Part shown: in pieces, positions 9,059-18,379 of the stretch
Layout of the letters: every line of letters starts with the position of its first letter
How positions within the stretch are numbered: position 1 is the stretch's first letter
Origin: Flavobacteriales bacterium
Lineage (GTDB): Bacteria > Bacteroidota > Bacteroidia > Flavobacteriales > Flavobacteriaceae
Length of the DNA: 37,881 nucleotides
NCBI GenBank assembly: GCA_024229195.1
Contig: JAAESS010000342.1
Coordinates: forward strand, 1 to 37,881
Direction: 5' to 3'
Notes under the pieces: model-generated
Databases searched by the model: none
Told to the model about the DNA's origin: nothing
Seen by the model: only the letters and a program-made list of their open reading frames with translations
Made by a program: the position numbers and the translations under genes

Positions 9059-9778
9059 TTAGATCAAATGATCGAGATGGTCTACTGCAACAAAACGTTC
9101 AACTGTATATCCTTCTGCATATTCTTTACCTATCAACCGACCCAGATCCCTCGCTCTGTAACTTATACTTTCAAGAAAATTTTGACTCGATATTGGAGAT
9201 ACAGGCTCCTTAGAATTTGGATCATAAAACTGTGAAGAATAAGCCTTTACAGCCTCCATTTTCATTTTCATAAAACCTGTCACATCAACTACAAAATCAG
9301 GCTTTAGGTTTTCCCATTGTATATAATGATACACCAGTTTTGGACGCCAGGCTTTTTGATCAATTCCGCCTAAATCTGTCTCAACTCTTCTTAGTCCGGA
9401 TAAAAAACAGGCATCAGAAACCAATTTACTTCCTTTTGAATGGTCTATGTGTCTGTCTTGAATTGCGTTACACAAAACAATTTCAGGCTGGTATTTTCTG
9501 ATCATTCGAATCACTGCCAATTGATGTGCCTCGTCATTGATAAAAAATCCATCTCTGAACTCTAGGTTTTCTCTATGGTGTACCCCCAGTATTTGCGCAG
9601 CTTTAGCAGCTTCTGCATCCCTAATATCTGCAGAGCCCCGAGTACCCAATTCTCCTCGCGTCAGATCGATAATACCAACTTTCTTACCTCTTGAAATTTC
9701 TTTGGCTAAAGTTGCTGAACAGCCCAATTCGACATCATCAGGATGCGCTCCAAACGCCAATATATCTAATTTTATCAT
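9059..9778 (-). CDS. bshB1: Bacillithiol biosynthesis deacetylase BshB1
   Basis: LmbE/PIG-L motif AFGAHPDDVELGC, GELGTRG and HIDHSKG; start MIKLDI overlaps the upstream stop (ATGA). Confidence 0.93.
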   Translation of the reverse strand: MIKLDILAFGAHPDDVELGCSATLAKEISRGKKVGIIDLTRGELGTRGSADIRDAEAAKAAQILGVHHRENLEFRDGFFINDEAHQLAVIRMIRKYQPEIVLCNAIQDRHIDHSKGSKLVSDACFLSGLRRVETDLGGIDQKAWRPKLVYHYIQWENLKPDFVVDVTGFMKMKMEAVKAYSSQFYDPNSKEPVSPISSQNFLESISYRARDLGRLIGKEYAEGYTVERFVAVDHLDHLI

Positions 9779-10926
9779 GTACAATTTTTTAATGCTTGTT
9801 CGATATCTCCGAGTATGTCCTCTTTGTTTTCCAGACCTACCGATAACCTTATTAGATTATCTCCGATTCCCTGTTCTTCTCTTTCTTTTGCAGATAACAA
9901 AGCGTGTGATGTTAAACTAGGTTGAATGACCGTACTTTCAACTCCGGCAAGACTCATTGAAGGTTTGATCATTGCCAGGTTTTGCAAAAATTCTGAAGCT
10001 TTTAGATTTTCATTAAGATCAAATGACAACATTCCTCCAAAACCATGCATTTGATCTTTGGCTAAATCATGATTCTTATGAGTTGTAAGCCCAGGATAGT
10101 ATACTTTTTCTATTGAGGGATTTTTTGAGAGCGCTTCTGAAATAAATTGCGCATTTTCATTGTGTTTTTCTATTCTTAGCGCCAATGTCTTTATACTTCT
10201 TTCCAATAAAAAGCACATAAAATCACTTAAATTTCCACCAAAATTTCTTCCTTTATACATGATCTTATCGACCATCTCTTTAGATCCTGCCACTACACCG
10301 GCACTAATATCACTATGACCTCCGAGATACTTCGTCGCACTGTGAATAGATAAATCTATACCTAAATCAAGCGGTGTCTGATTTATCGGAGAGGCAAAAG
10401 TATTATCGATCATACTCACCAGCTGATGTTTTTTTGCCAATTGAGCTATTGCTTTAACATCAGTAATACTCAGCAGCGGATTTGAAGGAGTCTCTATATA
10501 AATTACTTTCGTATTAGATCGAATTTCACTTTCAAAATCAATAGGATCCAATCCTTTGGTAAAGGAAAATTCAATGCAATATTTACTGAATTCCTCAACA
10601 ATCAAATGATGACTTCCTCCATAGATCTCATTCTGAAATACAACATGGTCACCACTTTTCAAAAAAGTAAATAAACTTGTACTAATCGCGGCCATACCGC
10701 TAGAAAATGGCAGTGCACTTTCAGCATTTTCCAATGTAGCCACCTTATTTGCAACAGTCTGTTGGTTTGGTGTATTGAAATAACGCGGATATCTTTTGTC
10801 TTCAACATCTAAAAAAGGATAAGATGTTGCCATATATATCGGAGAAATAGCTCCGCCAAACTGCTTGTCCTTAATTTGTCCTTCATGGATACAAACAGTA
10901 TGTTTTCCCTTATTATTTTGATTCAT
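9775..10926 (-). CDS. PLP-dependent transsulfuration enzyme (cystathionine gamma-synthase/lyase family)
   Basis: SSGMAAISTSLF, ETPSNPLLSITD, HSATKYLGGHSD (PLP lysine) motifs. Confidence 0.92.
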   Translation of the reverse strand: MNQNNKGKHTVCIHEGQIKDKQFGGAISPIYMATSYPFLDVEDKRYPRYFNTPNQQTVANKVATLENAESALPFSSGMAAISTSLFTFLKSGDHVVFQNEIYGGSHHLIVEEFSKYCIEFSFTKGLDPIDFESEIRSNTKVIYIETPSNPLLSITDVKAIAQLAKKHQLVSMIDNTFASPINQTPLDLGIDLSIHSATKYLGGHSDISAGVVAGSKEMVDKIMYKGRNFGGNLSDFMCFLLERSIKTLALRIEKHNENAQFISEALSKNPSIEKVYYPGLTTHKNHDLAKDQMHGFGGMLSFDLNENLKASEFLQNLAMIKPSMSLAGVESTVIQPSLTSHALLSAKEREEQGIGDNLIRLSVGLENKEDILGDIEQALKNCT

Positions 10927-10991
10927 TAGACTTCTTTATTTAATTATAATTTTTTATGTCTCATTTATTCAATATAAAATACCGCACAAAA

Positions 10992-10999
10992 CAAATGTA
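10992..10999 (-). promoter_or_regulatory. Putative -7 element (TACATTTG)
   Basis: Plus-strand CAAATGTA reads TACATTTG on the minus strand, upstream of the transsulfuration gene. Confidence 0.35.
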
Positions 11000-11020
11000 T
11001 TATTTTATTATCAAATACCT

Positions 11021-12715
11021 TTAAAAGCCAAGAGCAGTGTCGTCACCTCTTGGATCTGCTCCCCCCTCTAACCTACCATCTGGCATAACCAATATGGCAT
11101 CCACTTTTCCAAGAATTCTTGAAGCTCCCTGATTAAGCTGATATCCTTTTTTCCTTAGATGGCCAAAATGTATCGTATCAAAAGACTTCTCAAACTGGAT
11201 TTGATCTGGTAACCATTGATGATGGAATCTGGAAGCTGCAACCGATTCCTGCATACCCATATCAAATTCAATTACATTGAGGATATTCTGAAGAACAGAG
11301 GTTATTATTGTAGGTCCCCCGGGAGAGCCAAGAACCATAAACAGCTTATGATTTTTTGCAACTATAGTGGGCGCCATCGAACTGAGCATTCTTTTTTCAG
11401 GTGCAATCGAATTTACTTCTGCCCCTGTCAAACCAAACATATTTGGAGTGCCAGGTTTTGCACTCAGGTCATCCATTTCATTGTTTAGGAAAAAACCGCC
11501 CTCTTCAACAAAAACCTTTGAACCGTAGGCTCCATTGAGTGTGCAGGTTACAGCAACAGCATTACCATATGAATCGACAATAGAATAATGTGTGGTTTCA
11601 TCACTTTCAACAATTTCAATCTCTCCATGTGCTATTTCCGATGACAGTGTCGCTTTTTCCAAAGAAAAATCTTTCATTCTTTCTGTATTATAATAACTTG
11701 ACAACAAGGTATCAATCGGAATTATATTAAAATCCGGATCCCCTAAAAAATATGATCTATCGGCATATACTCTTCGCTCTGCCTCACTAAGAAGCTGAAT
11801 ATAATCAGCACCGTTGTGTTCAAATTGACCAAAATCATAGGGCTCTATACTTTTTAAAATTTGCGCGACACAAATACCGCCACTTGATGGAGGAGGCATG
11901 GATATTAATGTATATCCTTTATAGTCTGCTTTAATTGGCTTTCGCCAAACAGCCTCGTACTTTTTTAGGTCTTCTTTGGTGATAATTCCTCCCAATTTTT
12001 GAACATAATCAACCAGCATATCCGCAGTTTCTCCTTCATAAAACTCTTCTCTGCCATTGTCGCGAATTCTTTCAAAAGTTCTTGCCAATGGAAGATATTT
12101 GATCGTATCTCCAGCCTTCCATTCCTTATCCAACATAATAGTTCGATGATTCGCTCTTTCAAAATACTTTCGATAATTATTAATTGTTTTCGCTTGTTTT
12201 TCTGATACCACAACTCCCCTTTTTGCAAGATCTATTGCCGGCTGTATCAATTCAGCGAATGGTTTACTGCCAAATTTTCGATGGATTTCGAACAAACCTG
12301 CAACAGTTCCAGGAACCCCGATGGCCATCGCCCCCAAGGTACTTTTTTCAGGAATGATATCTCCATTTCCATCGAGATACATGTCTCTGTGAGCCGCAAG
12401 GGGTGCTTTTTCACGATAATCCAATGTGCCGGTCATTCCATCTGAGGTTCTAAATACCGTGAATCCACCACCGCCAATATTTCCGGAAAACGGATAAGCC
12501 ACAACAAGTGCAAGATCTGTTGCAATCATGGCGTCAAAGGCATTTCCGCCATTTTCTAAAATAGAAACACCAATTTGTGAAGCCTCAACACGAGCACTTA
12601 CCACCATTGCACTGTCAGCGATAAATCCGCGTTCTATTTCTTTCGTCGATTGTGGTTCTTTACACTGGCTAAGAAAAATAAAAATACAGCTCAGTAAAAC
12701 CAAACTAATCTTCAT
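11021..12715 (-). CDS. ggt: Gamma-glutamyltransferase, predicted lipoprotein
   Basis: GGT motifs (GGNAFDAMIA, DETTHYSIVD nucleophile Thr region, GSPGGPTIITSV); start at 12715 gives lipobox-like MKISLVLLSCIFIFLSQC. The longer ORF-track start overlaps acpH. Confidence 0.93.
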   Translation of the reverse strand: MKISLVLLSCIFIFLSQCKEPQSTKEIERGFIADSAMVVSARVEASQIGVSILENGGNAFDAMIATDLALVVAYPFSGNIGGGGFTVFRTSDGMTGTLDYREKAPLAAHRDMYLDGNGDIIPEKSTLGAMAIGVPGTVAGLFEIHRKFGSKPFAELIQPAIDLAKRGVVVSEKQAKTINNYRKYFERANHRTIMLDKEWKAGDTIKYLPLARTFERIRDNGREEFYEGETADMLVDYVQKLGGIITKEDLKKYEAVWRKPIKADYKGYTLISMPPPSSGGICVAQILKSIEPYDFGQFEHNGADYIQLLSEAERRVYADRSYFLGDPDFNIIPIDTLLSSYYNTERMKDFSLEKATLSSEIAHGEIEIVESDETTHYSIVDSYGNAVAVTCTLNGAYGSKVFVEEGGFFLNNEMDDLSAKPGTPNMFGLTGAEVNSIAPEKRMLSSMAPTIVAKNHKLFMVLGSPGGPTIITSVLQNILNVIEFDMGMQESVAASRFHHQWLPDQIQFEKSFDTIHFGHLRKKGYQLNQGASRILGKVDAILVMPDGRLEGGADPRGDDTALGF

Positions 12716-12728
12716 ATCTGTTAATATC

Positions 12729-13328
12729 CTAATCATAGAGTTTATTGATTTCTGATAGTTTATTATCGGAAAAATCACAAAGATCTTTAAAAAATAATTT
12801 AAAATCATTCTCAAAAGCTTCATAGTGATCCTTCAAATCATTGATCGCAAGATTCATATTCGATTTACCACCTGTTCTACGATTCATACCATTAAGAACT
12901 TTTTCAATTCCCTTTACATCGGCATAACTCAGCAGCCAGTCCCCTTCAATCAAATATTTGGACATGTACTGCACTTTTTCAGGCAGCACACCATAGTGAC
13001 GATTCAATAGCGTGTAAAATGATTGTGTATACTTATCCAAAGCTATATCAGAATAGATAGACCAATTTTTAGCCAGCATGTGATCGTACAAAATATCAAT
13101 AATGACGCCCCGGTATAAGCCGTAGCGATCATCTAGCCTCCTCTTACTTTTTCTGACTATTTGATGGGCATCCGTAAAAGAATCTATCTGTCTGTGCAAC
13201 AATATTCCTTTTTGCAATTCAGGAGAATATCTTTTAAATCTGTTTCCTTTCACATGATCTGCTATGAAATTTCCGATAGTGATCAGTTCATGATCCCTCG
13301 AAAGGTATATATGTGCTAAATAGTTCAT
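12729..13328 (-). CDS. acpH: Acyl carrier protein phosphodiesterase family (DUF479/AcpH)
   Basis: MNYLAHIYLS, GNFIADHVKG, LHRQIDSFTDAH, DILYDHMLAKNW motifs. Confidence 0.85.
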   Translation of the reverse strand: MNYLAHIYLSRDHELITIGNFIADHVKGNRFKRYSPELQKGILLHRQIDSFTDAHQIVRKSKRRLDDRYGLYRGVIIDILYDHMLAKNWSIYSDIALDKYTQSFYTLLNRHYGVLPEKVQYMSKYLIEGDWLLSYADVKGIEKVLNGMNRRTGGKSNMNLAINDLKDHYEAFENDFKLFFKDLCDFSDNKLSEINKLYD

Positions 13329-13441
13329 TTAATTGTTTGCCTAAAAATAATATTTTCTGACTTATCAATAAAATAAAGTATCGATTAGTTCACACTGTTA
13401 TTATAAAATAACTTTATCATCAAAAATTTTAATATTTTTGT

Positions 13442-13478
13442 CAATTCCAGGATGATTTCTCTCCGAAAGAAGGAATTG
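13442..13478. repeat. Inverted repeat in rocD leader
   Basis: CAATTCC (13442-13448) / GGAATTG (13472-13478), perfect 7-bp arms. Confidence 0.55.
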
Positions 13479-13491
13479 TGTTTTTAAAAAT

Positions 13492-13519
13492 ATACCATTG
13501 TCAAACTAAAAGATGGTAT
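13492..13519. repeat. Second inverted repeat just upstream of rocD start
   Basis: ATACCAT (13492-13498) / ATGGTAT (13513-13519), perfect 7-bp arms, 14-nt loop. Confidence 0.55.
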
Positions 13520-13534
13520 TAAATTCATTTTTCT

Positions 13535-14815
13535 ATGTTACTAAAAGACCAAAATCAAACTGCTCGGGCGATTGAGCTTGAAGAAAAGTACGGTGCCCAT
13601 AATTATCACCCACTGCCTGTGGTTCTAAACAAAGGTGAGGGCGTTTATGTATGGGATGTTGAGGGCAAAAGATATTATGATTTCCTTTCAGCATATTCTG
13701 CCGTTAATCAAGGACATTGTCACCCACGAATCATTGGATCATTAAAAGATCAGGCTGAAAAATTAACCTTGACATCAAGGGCGTTCCATAGTGATCAATT
13801 GGGAATTTATGAAAAATATGTCACCGACTTTTTTGGCTTTGACAAAGTGTTACCAATGAATACCGGGGCAGAGGCAGTTGAAACTGCAATTAAATTATGC
13901 AGAAAATATGCCTATGAAAAAAAAAGCATTCCAGAAGAAAAAGCAAAAATTATTGTCTGTGAAAATAATTTTCACGGTCGAACAACAACCATCATTTCAT
14001 TTTCAAATGATGAAACGGCTAAAAAGAATTTTGGACCTTACACTCCAGGGTTTATCAAAATACCATATGACGACACCGATGCTCTTGAAAGAGCATTAGA
14101 AGAAAATGATCATATCGCCGGTTTTCTTGTAGAACCTATTCAAGGTGAGGCAGGAGTTTATGTCCCTTCAGAAGGCTACCTGAAAAAAGCATTCGAGATC
14201 TGTAAAAAGAACGATGTTTTATTTATTGCCGATGAAGTTCAAACTGGTATCGCAAGAACAGGTCGACTTTTAGCTACATGCGGTAATTGTAATTGTGAAG
14301 ACAAGAATTGCTCCGGAACACCCGATGTCAAACCTGACATCCTGATCTTAGGAAAAGCTATTAGTGGTGGCGTATATCCGGTTTCTGCCGTTTTTGCAAA
14401 TGATGACATCATGGAAGTCATTAAACCAGGCCAACACGGATCTACTTTTGGAGGTAATCCTATGGCCTCAGCTGTAGCCATGGCAGCCTTGCGTGTTGTC
14501 AAAGAAGAGAACCTGGCTGAAAATGCTGAAAAAATGGGTGATTTATTCCGCAAAGAAATGAATTTACTTGTGAAAGAAAGTGATTTGGTTACTTTGGTAA
14601 GAGGTAAAGGTTTATTGAACGCTATCGTAATTAATGATACTGAAGATAGCGACAAGGCATGGAACATTTGTTTAAAACTGAGAGATAAGGGCTTACTTGC
14701 GAAACCAACGCATGGCAATATTATTCGTTTTGCTCCTCCCTTGATCATCACTGAAAAACAACTCATGGATTGTGTAAAGATCATCAGAGACACGATTTTA
14801 TCTTTTGAATCGTAG
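13535..14815 (+). CDS. rocD: Ornithine aminotransferase
   Basis: Class III aminotransferase: [51 protein letters not shown] (PLP Lys), [13 protein letters not shown]. Confidence 0.96.
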   Translation: MLLKDQNQTARAIELEEKYGAHNYHPLPVVLNKGEGVYVWDVEGKRYYDFLSAYSAVNQGHCHPRIIGSLKDQAEKLTLTSRAFHSDQLGIYEKYVTDFFGFDKVLPMNTGAEAVETAIKLCRKYAYEKKSIPEEKAKIIVCENNFHGRTTTIISFSNDETAKKNFGPYTPGFIKIPYDDTDALERALEENDHIAGFLVEPIQGEAGVYVPSEGYLKKAFEICKKNDVLFIADEVQTGIARTGRLLATCGNCNCEDKNCSGTPDVKPDILILGKAISGGVYPVSAVFANDDIMEVIKPGQHGSTFGGNPMASAVAMAALRVVKEENLAENAEKMGDLFRKEMNLLVKESDLVTLVRGKGLLNAIVINDTEDSDKAWNICLKLRDKGLLAKPTHGNIIRFAPPLIITEKQLMDCVKIIRDTILSFES

Positions 14816-14850
14816 AACCTGCGGATAAATATCTAATTCAAATAAAAAAA

Positions 14851-14873
14851 ACCTGCTCATTAGATGAGCAGGT
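14851..14873. terminator. Bidirectional terminator between rocD and the Crp/Fnr gene
   Basis: ACCTGCTCAT-TAG-ATGAGCAGGT with flanking A and T tracts. Confidence 0.92.
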
Positions 14874-14900
14874 TTTTTTTAATTATTACAAGGTGATGCC

Positions 14901-15590
14901 TTAATAACCCTCTGTGAGATGTTGTAATTTCACTTTGTTTTCTATCCTGATCTTTTTTCCAGCCAGAGAAATATAACTTTCCTTTTTAAATTCTGAAAGC
15001 AAACGGATCGTTGATTCCGTTGCAGTACCAATGGCATTTGCAATTTCCTCTCGAGTAAGCGTTACTGATATATATCCTTCGTTATCAACACCAAATATTC
15101 TTTCAAAAAACAACAGAGATTCTGCCAATCTCTCTCTTACATTTTTCTGTGCCATGTTGGCGATGGAAGAGTTGGCCTCATCAAGATCTTCAGCCAAAGA
15201 TTTTGTGATTCCCATTGAAAACTCCGTGTTGTTTTTAAATAATTCTATGATTTCATTTTTTGGAATAAAACAGACATCCATTTCTTCTAAAGCTGTGACT
15301 GTAAGATGCGCTACTGAATTACTGATCACCGATCTATGGCCAACCAGTTCTCCTCTTCTGATAAATCTGACTATTTGTTCTTTACCATTTGGAGCTAGTT
15401 TTGTTAATTTACACTTTCCATTTCTCAAACAGTAAACTCCTCTTAATGAAGCTCCTTCACTAAATATAACCTCTCCTTTCTGAACATGTAGTGCTGATTT
15501 TTTCTTAGCTATGGATTTAAGTTCTTCAGACGTAATAGAATTTAGCGAATTAAGATCCCTGATGACGCATTTTTCACATTCTTCTCTCAT
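14901..15590 (-). CDS. Crp/Fnr family transcriptional regulator
   Basis: Cyclic-nucleotide-binding-like fold (KGEVIFSEGASLRGVYCLRNGKCKL) and HTH (LTREEIANAIGTATESTIRLLSEFKK); N-terminal MREECEKC. Confidence 0.93.
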   Translation of the reverse strand: MREECEKCVIRDLNSLNSITSEELKSIAKKKSALHVQKGEVIFSEGASLRGVYCLRNGKCKLTKLAPNGKEQIVRFIRRGELVGHRSVISNSVAHLTVTALEEMDVCFIPKNEIIELFKNNTEFSMGITKSLAEDLDEANSSIANMAQKNVRERLAESLLFFERIFGVDNEGYISVTLTREEIANAIGTATESTIRLLSEFKKESYISLAGKKIRIENKVKLQHLTEGY

Positions 15591-15611
15591 GAACTTGTTT
15601 TTGATTTAATG

Positions 15612-15619
15612 CAAATTTA
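15612..15619 (-). promoter_or_regulatory. Putative -7 element for Crp/Fnr gene (TAAATTTG)
   Basis: Plus-strand CAAATTTA reads TAAATTTG on the minus strand, 22 nt from the ATG. Confidence 0.45.
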
Positions 15620-15693
15620 TATAAATTCTGACAGCATTCATTTTTTTATGTAATTTTTTTATAAGAACTTTACGCAATTTTCCAAAAATATCT

Positions 15694-18069
15694 ATGTCAA
15701 AAGATAACTGCTACCACTGCGGTCTTGATTGTAATACGGATAGAATTGAATTTGATGAAAAATCATTTTGCTGTAACGGTTGTAGGACTGTTTATGAAAT
15801 TCTTAATGTACACGAGTTGACCGGTTATTATGATTTAGAATCCGCTCCAGGAACGGTTCCGAATGATATTAAAGGGAAATTTGACTATCTGAATAATCAG
15901 GATATTGCATCAAAACTGATTGAATTTGATGACCTGGAAACGGCTGTTGCAAATTTCTATGTTCCTACCATCCACTGTAGCTCATGTATTTGGGTACTCG
16001 AAAATTTACATAAGCTAAACAGCGGAGTTAAAATTGCTCTTGTAAATTTTCCCAAGAAAGAAGTACGAATTACATTTCGTAAAAGTGAGATTTCTCTCCA
16101 GCAAGTGGTTGAATTAATTGCCTCTATCGGCTATGAACCTTATATAAGCCTCGACAATGCAGATATTCACGAAAAAAAGATCGATCGAAAGCTGATTTAT
16201 CAAGTTGCTGTTGCCGGATTTGCCTTCGGTAATATTATGATGTTGTCATTTCCTGAATATTTCCAGATGGATGAGTACTGGCTAAACAGATTTAAACCTT
16301 TTTTCAGAGGATTAATGTTTTTATTGGCCCTACCTGCTTTGCTATATTCCGGAAGAGACTATTTGACATCCGCCTATAAAGGGCTGAAGCATGGCATCTT
16401 AAATATCGATGTTCCGATATCATTGGGTATTCTGGTATTATTTTTAAGAAGTACTTATGAGATCATAAGTAACGCAGGGCAAGGCTATTTTGATAGTATG
16501 ACCGGACTGATTTTCTTTTTACTTCTCGGTAAAGTTTTTCAACAAAAAACATATGGTTTTTTATCTTTTGAAAGAGATTATAAGTCCTATTTTCCAATAG
16601 CAGTAACCCGAATTATAGCTGATCAAAAAGAAGAAAATATTAGTGTTCATGAAATCGAACAGGGCAACCGTTTACTGATCAGAAATGAAGAGATCATTCC
16701 GGTTGACTGCATACTGATCAATGGGGACGCCATGATAGACTATAGCTTTGTTACCGGAGAATCAATTCCTGTTTCAAAAAAATCAGGAGATAAACTTTTT
16801 GCAGGCGGAAAACAAACAAGCGGAGCTATTGAAATTGAAGCCATACAATCTGTAAAGTCAAGTTACCTGACTCAATTATGGAGTAAAGATGTTTTCAAAA
16901 AAACCGATTCTAAGGATATCAAATCATTGACCGATTCTATTTCTAAACAGTTTACCATTGTTATTTTATCAATTGCACTTATATCTGGTGTCTATTGGTA
17001 TTTTATAGATAAAAGTGCAGCCTTTCAGGTTGTTTCAGCCATTCTGATCATCGCCTGCCCTTGTGCCCTAGCCTTATCTGCTCCCTTTGCCCTTGGAAAT
17101 ATGATCAGGATCTTTGGCAAGGAAAAGTTTTATTTAAAAAACACCAGCGTGATCGAGGCGATGTCAAAAATAGATAGTCTGGTCTTTGACAAAACAGGTA
17201 CAATCACCTCTAACAGAAAAGCGGAGATTAGCTTTCAGGGAGAAAAACTTGAAGAAAAAGAATTGAGTATGATCAAAACCCTCCTTCGTTCATCGAACCA
17301 TCCTTTGAGCAGAATGCTATACCATCACATCAAGCAGAAAGAACAGGGAAAACTAAGCAATTTCAAAGAGATTACATCTCAAGGAATTCAAGGCGATATT
17401 GATGGTTTAAGCATTGTTCTGGGAGCAGCTTCATTGGTTGGTATTGTTGAAAAAAAGAGTCTAGATACCGTGATTCACGTAAGGATTGACAAAGAGATAA
17501 AAGGAAAGTTCATTTTTAAAAATGCATATAGAAAAGGTTTAACAAATACCATTCACTCTCTGGAACAATCGTATCGAGTTTCTGTGCTGTCGGGTGATAA
17601 TGAAGGAGAAAAAGTGAGTTTACAATCACAATTTCCAAATATGGATGAATTGCTTTTCAATCAGAAACCTGAGGACAAACTTGATTATATCCAATCAAAT
17701 CAGGAAAATGGAAATAAAATCATGATGCTTGGGGATGGTCTTAATGATGCAGGCGCACTTGCGCAAAGCAATGTCGGTGTTGCAGTATCAGAAGACATTA
17801 ATGTTTTTTCTCCAGCATGTGATGCCATACTTGATGCCCACAGTTTTGAACTGCTTCCTGATTTTTTAAAATTGACGCATAAGACGATGGGCGTCATTAA
17901 AGTGAGTTTTGTGATCTCTTTTTTATACAATATCATTGGTCTTCTATTTGCCGTTAGTGGCAACCTCTCTCCTATTATAGCTGCCATACTAATGCCAATA
18001 AGTTCAATATCAGTAGTTTTATTTGCCACAATAAGTACTAACATTTTAGCAAAAAAAATACTACAATAG
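15694..18069 (+). CDS. ccoI: Heavy-metal P-type ATPase, cbb3 oxidase copper transporter (CcoI/FixI)
   Basis: HMA motif HCSSC, CPC motif IACPCALALSAP, DKTGTIT, GDGLNDAGAL; adjacent to the cbb3 genes. Confidence 0.94.
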   Translation: MSKDNCYHCGLDCNTDRIEFDEKSFCCNGCRTVYEILNVHELTGYYDLESAPGTVPNDIKGKFDYLNNQDIASKLIEFDDLETAVANFYVPTIHCSSCIWVLENLHKLNSGVKIALVNFPKKEVRITFRKSEISLQQVVELIASIGYEPYISLDNADIHEKKIDRKLIYQVAVAGFAFGNIMMLSFPEYFQMDEYWLNRFKPFFRGLMFLLALPALLYSGRDYLTSAYKGLKHGILNIDVPISLGILVLFLRSTYEIISNAGQGYFDSMTGLIFFLLLGKVFQQKTYGFLSFERDYKSYFPIAVTRIIADQKEENISVHEIEQGNRLLIRNEEIIPVDCILINGDAMIDYSFVTGESIPVSKKSGDKLFAGGKQTSGAIEIEAIQSVKSSYLTQLWSKDVFKKTDSKDIKSLTDSISKQFTIVILSIALISGVYWYFIDKSAAFQVVSAILIIACPCALALSAPFALGNMIRIFGKEKFYLKNTSVIEAMSKIDSLVFDKTGTITSNRKAEISFQGEKLEEKELSMIKTLLRSSNHPLSRMLYHHIKQKEQGKLSNFKEITSQGIQGDIDGLSIVLGAASLVGIVEKKSLDTVIHVRIDKEIKGKFIFKNAYRKGLTNTIHSLEQSYRVSVLSGDNEGEKVSLQSQFPNMDELLFNQKPEDKLDYIQSNQENGNKIMMLGDGLNDAGALAQSNVGVAVSEDINVFSPACDAILDAHSFELLPDFLKLTHKTMGVIKVSFVISFLYNIIGLLFAVSGNLSPIIAAILMPISSISVVLFATISTNILAKKILQ

Positions 18070-18098
18070 CCCTAATTGTTACACGAAGTTATTTTTCA

Positions 18099-18120
18099 AA
18101 ACATGACATTTATCATGTTT
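18099..18120. promoter_or_regulatory. Candidate Crp/Fnr-family operator upstream of the cbb3 operon
   Basis: Perfect palindrome AAACATGA-CATTTA-TCATGTTT (8-bp arms, 6-nt spacer), i.e. TGA-N6-TCA spacing. Confidence 0.65.
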
Positions 18121-18167
18121 CTGTTTTATCAATTTTTGTTAATTTGTGTAAACTAAAAAAATCAGTA

Positions 18168-18362
18168 ATGAATATCATATTCATGCTTATCATTGCAAGT
18201 CTGTTTATTGCAATCATATTTTTTGTGCTTTTCGTTAAATCGGTCAAGACCGGTCAGTATGATGATGTATACACTCCGTCTGTCAGAATGCTGTTTGATG
18301 ACGAATTGGTCGACAGCACGTTATCCAAAAAAAAAATAATCAAAAATCAACCAACCAAATAA
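18168..18362 (+). CDS. ccoS: cbb3-type cytochrome oxidase assembly protein CcoS
   Basis: MNIIFMLIIASLFIAIIFFVLFVKSVKTGQYDDVYTPSVRMLFDDE is CcoS-like; start at 18168 preferred. Confidence 0.88.
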   Translation: MNIIFMLIIASLFIAIIFFVLFVKSVKTGQYDDVYTPSVRMLFDDELVDSTLSKKKIIKNQPTK

Positions 18363-18379
18363 TTAACTAAATTTTTCAG

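Noticed and set aside
9537-9920. 127-aa plus-strand ORF across the bshB1/transsulfuration junction
   Set aside because: Antisense to two coupled genes; no family motif or promoter.
12716-12823. N-terminal extension of ggt in the ORF track
   Set aside because: Overlaps acpH; the lipoprotein signal starting at 12715 is a better N-terminus.
14239-14793. 184-aa minus-strand ORF inside rocD
   Set aside because: Fully antisense to a well-supported CDS; composition (Ser/Pro/Leu rich, no motif) fits a shadow ORF.
15031-15435. 134-aa plus-strand ORF inside the Crp/Fnr gene
   Set aside because: Antisense to a clear CDS; no recognisable domain.
17700-18044. 114-aa minus-strand ORF inside ccoI
   Set aside because: Antisense shadow of a conserved P-type ATPase C-terminus.
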